Below the pieces are notes generated by a model. The model had not been told where the DNA came from. It did not search any database and saw only the letters and a program-made list of their open reading frames with translations. From JAYEMH01 sp034717985 [NCBI: Candidatus Ratteibacteria bacterium] (GTDB lineage Bacteria; CAZDME01; JAYEMH01): a stretch of DNA of 33,346 nt. The stretch covers positions 1-33,346 of the forward strand of contig JAYEMH010000031.1 of NCBI GenBank assembly GCA_034717985.1. The letters are read 5' to 3'. Shown here piece after piece: positions 33,103-33,346 of this stretch; position 1 is the first letter of the stretch; each line of letters begins with the position of its first letter. The position numbers were made by a program, and so were the translations under genes.

Positions 33103-33192
33103 TTATTTATTTTCTAAAGTTTCTAATATTTCCTTTGCTTTTTCTATATCCTTTTTCTTAACCATTAATTGTATGCCTCCAGAAGTGAGAGA
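33103..33192 (-). pseudogene. C-terminal remnant of a small gene (DUF2007-like?)
   Basis: The minus-strand frame ends SGGIQLMVKKKDIEKAKEIL plus ETLENK and a stop, two bases before the attC-like site. The pattern GG..L.V...D.EKA.EIL resembles the end of DUF2007-type small proteins. In-frame sequence upstream stops at 33193-33195, near where the next mobile element begins, so the 5' part is probably lost. An ATG at 33165 could still make a 20-residue peptide. The family call is weak. Confidence 0.35.
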
Positions 33193-33218
33193 CTATGCTA
33201 AACTTAGTTGAAATTAAG

Positions 33219-33283
33219 TAAGGCCCCCGGTAAAATGGGAGTAAGAAAAAGCCATTTTACCAAAACAAGAAAGGAGGGCCTTA
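33219..33283 (+). promoter_or_regulatory. Nested hairpins covering the ribosome site of the edge ORF
   Basis: TAAGGCCC (33219-33226) pairs with GGGCCTTA (33276-33283), and inside it GGTAAAATGG (33229-33238) pairs with CCATTTTACC (33252-33261). The right outer arm ends on the A of the ATG and includes part of the AAGGAGG site, so read-through transcripts would hide the start. Confidence 0.5.
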
Positions 33284-33346
33284 TGAAGAATTTAACACAA
33301 AAGCGAAGGAAATGGAAGAGAAAAGTTACCGAGCGCAGGAAGGCAG
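33283..33346 (+). CDS. Start of a probable transposase gene, cut by the window edge
   Basis: ATG 33283 follows AAGGAGG. The 21 visible codons read MKNLTQKRRKWKRKVTERRK plus A, a strongly basic N-terminus such as precedes a helix-turn-helix in transposases. The hairpin over the ribosome site and the broken gene upstream support a mobile element, but the family cannot be named from this much sequence. Confidence 0.4.
   Translation, partial: MKNLTQKRRKWKRKVTERRKA

Noticed and set aside
1-33346. tRNA or rRNA genes
   Set aside because: I saw no cloverleaf with a TTCGANNC-type arm or rRNA signature words in any spacer.

Overview
The window looks like chromosomal DNA from an uncultivated bacterium with two membranes, about 45% GC by eye. 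It has a lipoprotein, an exported giant repeat protein, a type IV pilin-like protein and a bacterial V/A-type ATPase. An Omnitrophota-like lineage is my best guess from the exported giant protein, the ntp-type ATPase and the repeat-rich spacers. That is an impression, not a proof.

Layout. 1-2223: accessory DNA. It holds the tail of an IS3-family element that truncates a NYN-domain gene, an Abi/HEPN-like gene and a small membrane protein. 2385-5486: panC, panD, nadA and nadX, all drawing on aspartate for pantothenate and NAD. 5565-10024: a LOG-like protein, mutM and uvrA. 10025-10460: a gene-free stretch with a promoter, a folded leader RNA, a terminator and repeats. 10461-16022: a 1853-residue exported protein with 17 nearly identical HEAT units. 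16070-16536: a minus-strand toxin-antitoxin pair with the toxin first. 16671-21170: argC, argJ, argB, rsmA and gatC behind a consensus promoter. 21216-30839: a complete V-type ATPase locus in the order G/H-I-K-E-C-F-A-B-D, the same as the Enterococcus hirae Na+-ATPase operon, but with a pilin gene between F and A. 30841-31548: rsmI. 31509-33346: minus-strand accessory DNA that reads as an integron-type cassette array (gene remnant, attC-like site, CARDB gene, attC-like site, YiiX-like lipoprotein gene), followed by the start of another mobile element.

The most interesting points are these. First, two tandem copies of an approximately 90-nt structured element lie directly before the ATPase K-subunit gene. 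The K subunit carries the full Na+-ligand residue set, so a tandem Na+-sensing leader is a testable idea. Second, two attC-like sites flank a cassette gene, and one of them is split by a small inverted-repeat element inserted at its crossover GTT. Third, a folded leader RNA with a GNRA loop and an overlapping terminator precedes the HEAT-repeat giant. Fourth, small palindromic or A-rich repeats have invaded gene junctions and now appear to supply coding termini (rsmA 5' end; argC 3' and argJ 5' ends).

Family calls come from motifs read by eye. No database search was run.
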